8,328 nt of DNA from an uncultured Rubellimicrobium sp. GTDB taxonomy: Bacteria; Pseudomonadota; Alphaproteobacteria; Rhodobacterales; Rhodobacteraceae. The DNA lies in assembly GCA_902805995.1 (NCBI GenBank), contig CADCUU010000056.1, forward strand, positions 1-8,328, read 5' to 3'. Positions 5,468 through 8,328 of this stretch are shown in pieces. The notes beneath the pieces were generated by a model. It was not told where the DNA came from, did not search any database, and was given only the letters and a program-made list of their open reading frames with translations. Each line of letters starts with the position of its first letter. Position 1 is the stretch's first letter. The position numbers and the translations under genes were made by a program.

Positions 5468-6466
5468 ATGGAGCCCGTGATCGATCCCTTCGGACGCGCG
5501 ATCCGCTACCTGCGGGTATCGGTGACGGACCGGTGCGACTTTCGCTGCGTTTACTGCATGTCCGAGGATATGCAGTTCCTCCCCAAGAAGGAGATCCTGA
5601 CCCTGGAGGAGCTGGACCGCCTCTGCTCCGCCTTCGTGGGGCTGGGGGTGGAGAAGCTGCGCGTGACCGGGGGCGAGCCCCTCGTGCGCCGGGGCATCAT
5701 GACCTTCTTCGAGGCCATGGGCCGGCACCTGAAGTCGGGGGCCCTGCGGGAGCTGACGCTCACCACCAATGGCAGCCAGCTGGAGAAATACGCGGCCGAC
5801 CTCGCCCGCGTGGGCGTGCGGCGGGTCAACGTGTCCGTCGACACTCTCGACGCGGATCGGTTCAAGCGGCTCACCCGGTGGGGGCGGCTCGATCAGGTCC
5901 TGCGCGGCATCGCGGCGGCCAAGGAGGCGGGCCTCCGCGTCAAGATCAACGCCGTGGCGCTGAAGGGCGAGACGGATGAGGAGCTTTGGGACCTTCTCGC
6001 CTGGTGCGCGCGCGAAGGGCACGACCTCACCTTCATCGAAGTCATGCCCATGGGCGACATCGGCAACGAGATGCGGCTCGACCAGTTCTGGAGCCTGCGG
6101 GACCTCAGGGCCCAGATGGCTGAACGGTTCACGATCACCGACCTCGCCGAGCGGACCGGGGGCCCGGCACGCTATGTTCGGCTGGAGGAGACGGGCCAGA
6201 AGGTCGGCTTCATCACGCCGCTGTCCCACAATTTCTGCGAAAGCTGCAACCGGGTCAGGGTGACCTGCACGGGCCAGATCCATACCTGCCTCGGGCAGGA
6301 AGGATCGTCGGACCTGCGGGCCGCCTTGCGGGCCTCCGACGACGACGCGGGGCTTCAGGACGCGATCCGGGCGGCGATCCGGCTCAAGCCGCGCGGGCAC
6401 GACTTCGACTACTCGCGCGGCGTGGCGGGCAAGATCACCCGCCACATGAGCCACACGGGCGGATGA
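5468..6466 (+). CDS. moaA: MoaA, GTP 3',8-cyclase (molybdenum cofactor biosynthesis)
   Basis: A 332-residue radical SAM enzyme that, with MoaC, converts GTP to cyclic pyranopterin monophosphate, the first step of molybdenum cofactor synthesis in the cytoplasm. The N-terminal 4Fe-4S site is Cys23, Cys27 and Cys30 (CDFRCVYC) after [10 protein letters not shown], with the SAM-contact motif TGGEPLVR at about 67-74. The second, substrate-binding cluster is Cys257, Cys260 and Cys274 ([11 protein letters not shown], then HTCLG). The conserved C-terminal Gly-Gly tail is present (SHTGG), so the enzyme looks fully functional. The ATG at 5468 is chosen because a promoter-like pair would place the transcript start exactly there; an ATG at 5462 would add only two residues. 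No ribosome binding site precedes either. waaA follows 13 nt downstream, probably co-transcribed though functionally unrelated. Identity is certain; the start is uncertain by two codons. Confidence 0.97.
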   Translation: MEPVIDPFGRAIRYLRVSVTDRCDFRCVYCMSEDMQFLPKKEILTLEELDRLCSAFVGLGVEKLRVTGGEPLVRRGIMTFFEAMGRHLKSGALRELTLTTNGSQLEKYAADLARVGVRRVNVSVDTLDADRFKRLTRWGRLDQVLRGIAAAKEAGLRVKINAVALKGETDEELWDLLAWCAREGHDLTFIEVMPMGDIGNEMRLDQFWSLRDLRAQMAERFTITDLAERTGGPARYVRLEETGQKVGFITPLSHNFCESCNRVRVTCTGQIHTCLGQEGSSDLRAALRASDDDAGLQDAIRAAIRLKPRGHDFDYSRGVAGKITRHMSHTGG

Positions 6467-6483
6467 CGCTGACCCTGCCGTGA
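6463..6483 (+). other. Six-codon mini-ORF bridging moaA and waaA
   Basis: ATG at 6463 overlaps the moaA stop as ATGA and encodes MTLTLP. Its own TGA (6481-6483) overlaps the GTG start of waaA as GTGA. It has no ribosome binding site of its own. It could act as a relay that carries terminating ribosomes from moaA to waaA, whose start also lacks a ribosome binding site. Chance is possible at this GC content. Confidence 0.35.
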
Positions 6484-7727
6484 CACTCCTCCTTCGCGGA
6501 CTTCTGGGGCTGACGCGGATTGCCCCTGCCCTGCCCCGGCACCTCGCGCTCCGCGCGCACCAGCGGATGGACGCGGCACCGGAGCGGTTCCTCGAGCGGC
6601 TCGGACGGGCCTCGCTTGCCCGGCCCGAAGGGCGGCTCATCTGGGTCCATGCGGCGTCGGTGGGCGAGGTCGTAGCTGCGCGGGACCTGGGACAGGATCT
6701 CGCCCGCGAGGCCGGGGCGACGCTTCTGTTCACCACCTCGACCCAGGGCGGCGCCGGGGCGGTGCCCAAGGGGGTGCTGCATCAGTTCGCGCCCATCGAC
6801 ACCGTAGACGCGGTGCGCGGGTTCCTCGACCACTGGCGGCCCGATCTCGGGATCTTCGTGGAGGCTGATCTCTGGCCGCGCGTCCTACTAGAGGCGAAGG
6901 GCCGAGGCGTGAGGCTCGCGCTGGTCAACGCCCGGGCCTCTCGCACGCGGCGGCGCGCGCCACGGAGTATGGCGGCGCTCCTGTCGCGGTTTGACGTCGT
7001 GACGGCGCAGGATGCAGTGGTCGAGCGGGAGCTTCGGGACCTCGGCATCGCGCGGGCCCAAGCCGTAGGCGACCTGCGAGCCGCAGCGGAGCCACCCGGG
7101 GCTGACCCGGACGCATTGGCGGCGTTGACCGATACGATCACGGGCCGCCCGGTCTGGGCAGCCGTCTCGACACATCCTGCCGACGAGGAAGCGGTCGCCT
7201 CGGCACATTGCGCGGTGATGGCGGCCCATCAGGGGGCCCTGCTGCTCTGGGCTCCACGGCATCCGGCCCGGGCCGAGGCGGTGGCAGGGACGCTCAAGGG
7301 CATCCGGGTCACGCGTCGGAGCCTTGGGGAACTGCCGGCTTCAAACACCGATGTGCACCTCGTGGATACGCTGGGGGAAACAGGCCTCCTGTTCCGGCTC
7401 GCGCCGCTGACCTTCCTCGGGGGCGGCCTCGGCCCCGAAGGCGGGCACAACCCTTGGGAGCCCGCGCGGCTGGGTAGCGCGGTCCTGTCGGGCCCGGGAG
7501 TCGCGAACCACCGGGATGGCTTTCGACAGCTGACAGCGGCGGGGGCGGCCCGGATCGTGGAGAGCGGCGCAGAACTGGGCCTCACGGTCGCGGATCTGCT
7601 GGGATCGGCGGATCTGGAGACCATGCGCGCAGCGGCAGCCCGGATCGCGGCCGAGGGGAGCGGGGCGCGCGCACGGACGCTCGAACTTCTGCACCCTCTC
7701 CTTGCAGGCGCGGGAAAGCGGGCCTAG
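6480..7727 (+). CDS. waaA: WaaA (KdtA), 3-deoxy-D-manno-octulosonic acid (Kdo) transferase
   Basis: A 415-residue GT-B glycosyltransferase that transfers Kdo from CMP-Kdo to lipid A precursor at the inner face of the cytoplasmic membrane, starting the LPS inner core. Length is normal. Visible family motifs are the acceptor-side WVHAASVGEV with catalytic Glu63; FVEADLWP (127-133); STHPADEEAV (230-239), where the family has STH.GEE; the CMP-binding APRHPAR (258-264); and GGGLGPEGGHNPWEPARLG (314-332). The family segment GNLK reads GDLR here (197-200). The N-terminus is a short hydrophobic, basic segment (LLLRGLLGL) that could anchor it to the membrane. The start is GTG at 6480; the next in-frame ATG (6567) would delete part of the N-terminal domain. 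There is no ribosome binding site, so coupling to moaA is likely. The pyruvyl transferase gene begins 9 nt after its stop. Number of Kdo residues added cannot be told from sequence. Confidence 0.93.
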   Translation: MTLLLRGLLGLTRIAPALPRHLALRAHQRMDAAPERFLERLGRASLARPEGRLIWVHAASVGEVVAARDLGQDLAREAGATLLFTTSTQGGAGAVPKGVLHQFAPIDTVDAVRGFLDHWRPDLGIFVEADLWPRVLLEAKGRGVRLALVNARASRTRRRAPRSMAALLSRFDVVTAQDAVVERELRDLGIARAQAVGDLRAAAEPPGADPDALAALTDTITGRPVWAAVSTHPADEEAVASAHCAVMAAHQGALLLWAPRHPARAEAVAGTLKGIRVTRRSLGELPASNTDVHLVDTLGETGLLFRLAPLTFLGGGLGPEGGHNPWEPARLGSAVLSGPGVANHRDGFRQLTAAGAARIVESGAELGLTVADLLGSADLETMRAAAARIAAEGSGARARTLELLHPLLAGAGKRA

Positions 7728-7736
7728 GGCTGACGA

Positions 7737-8328
7737 ATGGCGGTTCCTCGCGCGGTCATCCTCAACGACACCTCGACGCGCTTTCACCACGGGTGCAGCC
7801 GCGTGATGAGGCTGCTCGTCTCCGGCCTGGAGGGCGCGGGGCTGGATGTCGCGGCGCGGAGCCCGGCACGGGCAGACTGGGCGCGAGATACGGCCTTTGT
7901 GGCAGCGCTCGGGGCAAGCGACGTCGTCGTCATCAACGGCGAGGGGACCCTGCACGACGGGGCCCCCCTCGGCGCGCGGCTCCTGTCGGTGCTCGACCAT
8001 CCTGCGGCGCAGGGAAAGCCCGTGGCACTGGTGAACGCGCTATGGGAGCGGAACCCCTCGGAGTGGGACGACTGGCTGCAAAGGCTTGCGCTCGTCGCGG
8101 CGCGGGACAGCGGCTCGGCCGAGGCGATGCGCTCAGCGGGCGCATCGGAGGTCCGGTGGCTGCCCGACCTGTCGCTGTCCGCGCCCGCGGGGGTCGCGCC
8201 GCAGCCGCGCAGCGGGCTGATCGTGGGTGACTCCGTCCGTCTCGACGGGCGTCGCCTCCTCGCCAAGGCTGCGCAGCAGCTGGGGGCGGCCTATGTGTCG
8301 ACCAAGACGCTTGGGCATCCCCTGTGGC
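7737..8328 (+). CDS. Polysaccharide pyruvyl transferase family protein (N-terminal part)
   Basis: An open frame from ATG 7737 to the right edge without a stop: 197 codons, continuing beyond the window. It resembles the polysaccharide pyruvyl transferase family, whose members add ketal-linked pyruvate (from phosphoenolpyruvate) to surface sugars. Supporting motifs are an N-terminal VILNDTSTRFHHGCSRVM (7-24), NGEGTLHDGAP (67-77) after a hydrophobic strand DVVVI, and AARDSGSAEAMRSAG (121-135) followed by WLPDLSLS (141-148), the family's RDxxS...G...PD pattern. AGGG lies 7 nt before the ATG. The gene starts 9 nt after waaA, so they are very likely co-transcribed, suggesting modification of LPS core or another glycan. 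Substrate is unknown. The C-terminal half is outside the window, so catalytic completeness cannot be judged. No signal peptide is seen. Confidence 0.82.
   Translation, partial: MAVPRAVILNDTSTRFHHGCSRVMRLLVSGLEGAGLDVAARSPARADWARDTAFVAALGASDVVVINGEGTLHDGAPLGARLLSVLDHPAAQGKPVALVNALWERNPSEWDDWLQRLALVAARDSGSAEAMRSAGASEVRWLPDLSLSAPAGVAPQPRSGLIVGDSVRLDGRRLLAKAAQQLGAAYVSTKTLGHPLW

Noticed and set aside
5372..6769. A 465-codon open frame on the minus strand across moaA and the start of waaA
   Set aside because: It lies antisense to a fully motif-complete moaA, has low-complexity Arg/Pro/Gly/His content typical of GC-rich shadows, and shows no domain I recognise.

Overview
This is a GC-rich window from an alphaproteobacterium, most likely a member of the Rhodobacteraceae (roseobacter-type). 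The evidence is gene content and protein style: ClpP/ClpX, a PhyR-NepR-EcfG general stress response (GSR) locus, a short lipoprotein of a kind I associate with this family, MoaA, and a Kdo transferase followed by a pyruvyl-transferase-like protein. I see no mobile element, CRISPR array, rRNA or tRNA. Coding density is high and no gene-free stretch exceeds 300 bases.

Layout. On the minus strand at the left edge are the 5' part of clpX (cut by the window start) and, upstream of it, complete clpP. Next, still on the minus strand and in transcription order nepR > ecfG > sensor histidine kinase, is a tightly coupled three-gene unit. nepR and ecfG overlap as TGATG, and ecfG and the kinase overlap as GTGA. 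phyR is divergent on the plus strand and ends in a strong rho-independent terminator. Convergent to phyR is a small alanine/proline-rich lipoprotein gene on the minus strand. Divergent from that, on the plus strand, run moaA, waaA and a polysaccharide pyruvyl transferase family gene that leaves the window at its right edge.

How the genes work together. In the known alphaproteobacterial GSR, HWE/HisKA_2 kinases phosphorylate PhyR. Its sigma-like domain then captures the anti-sigma factor NepR and so frees EcfG to transcribe stress genes. All four component types are here, including a membrane-bound kinase with a large periplasmic sensor region. The GSR operon points toward clpP-clpX with no visible terminator between them, so read-through into the protease genes is possible but unproven. 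The right-hand genes belong to molybdenum cofactor synthesis (moaA) and to lipopolysaccharide or other surface glycan synthesis (waaA and the pyruvyl transferase).

The window is mostly recognisable biology rather than a new system. The points worth a second look are: two divergent promoters that appear to give leaderless mRNAs for the lipoprotein and moaA; a six-codon mini-ORF linking moaA to waaA; an N-terminal extension of EcfG; an altered ATP-binding G1 box in the kinase; and an off-consensus EcfG-type promoter upstream of nepR.
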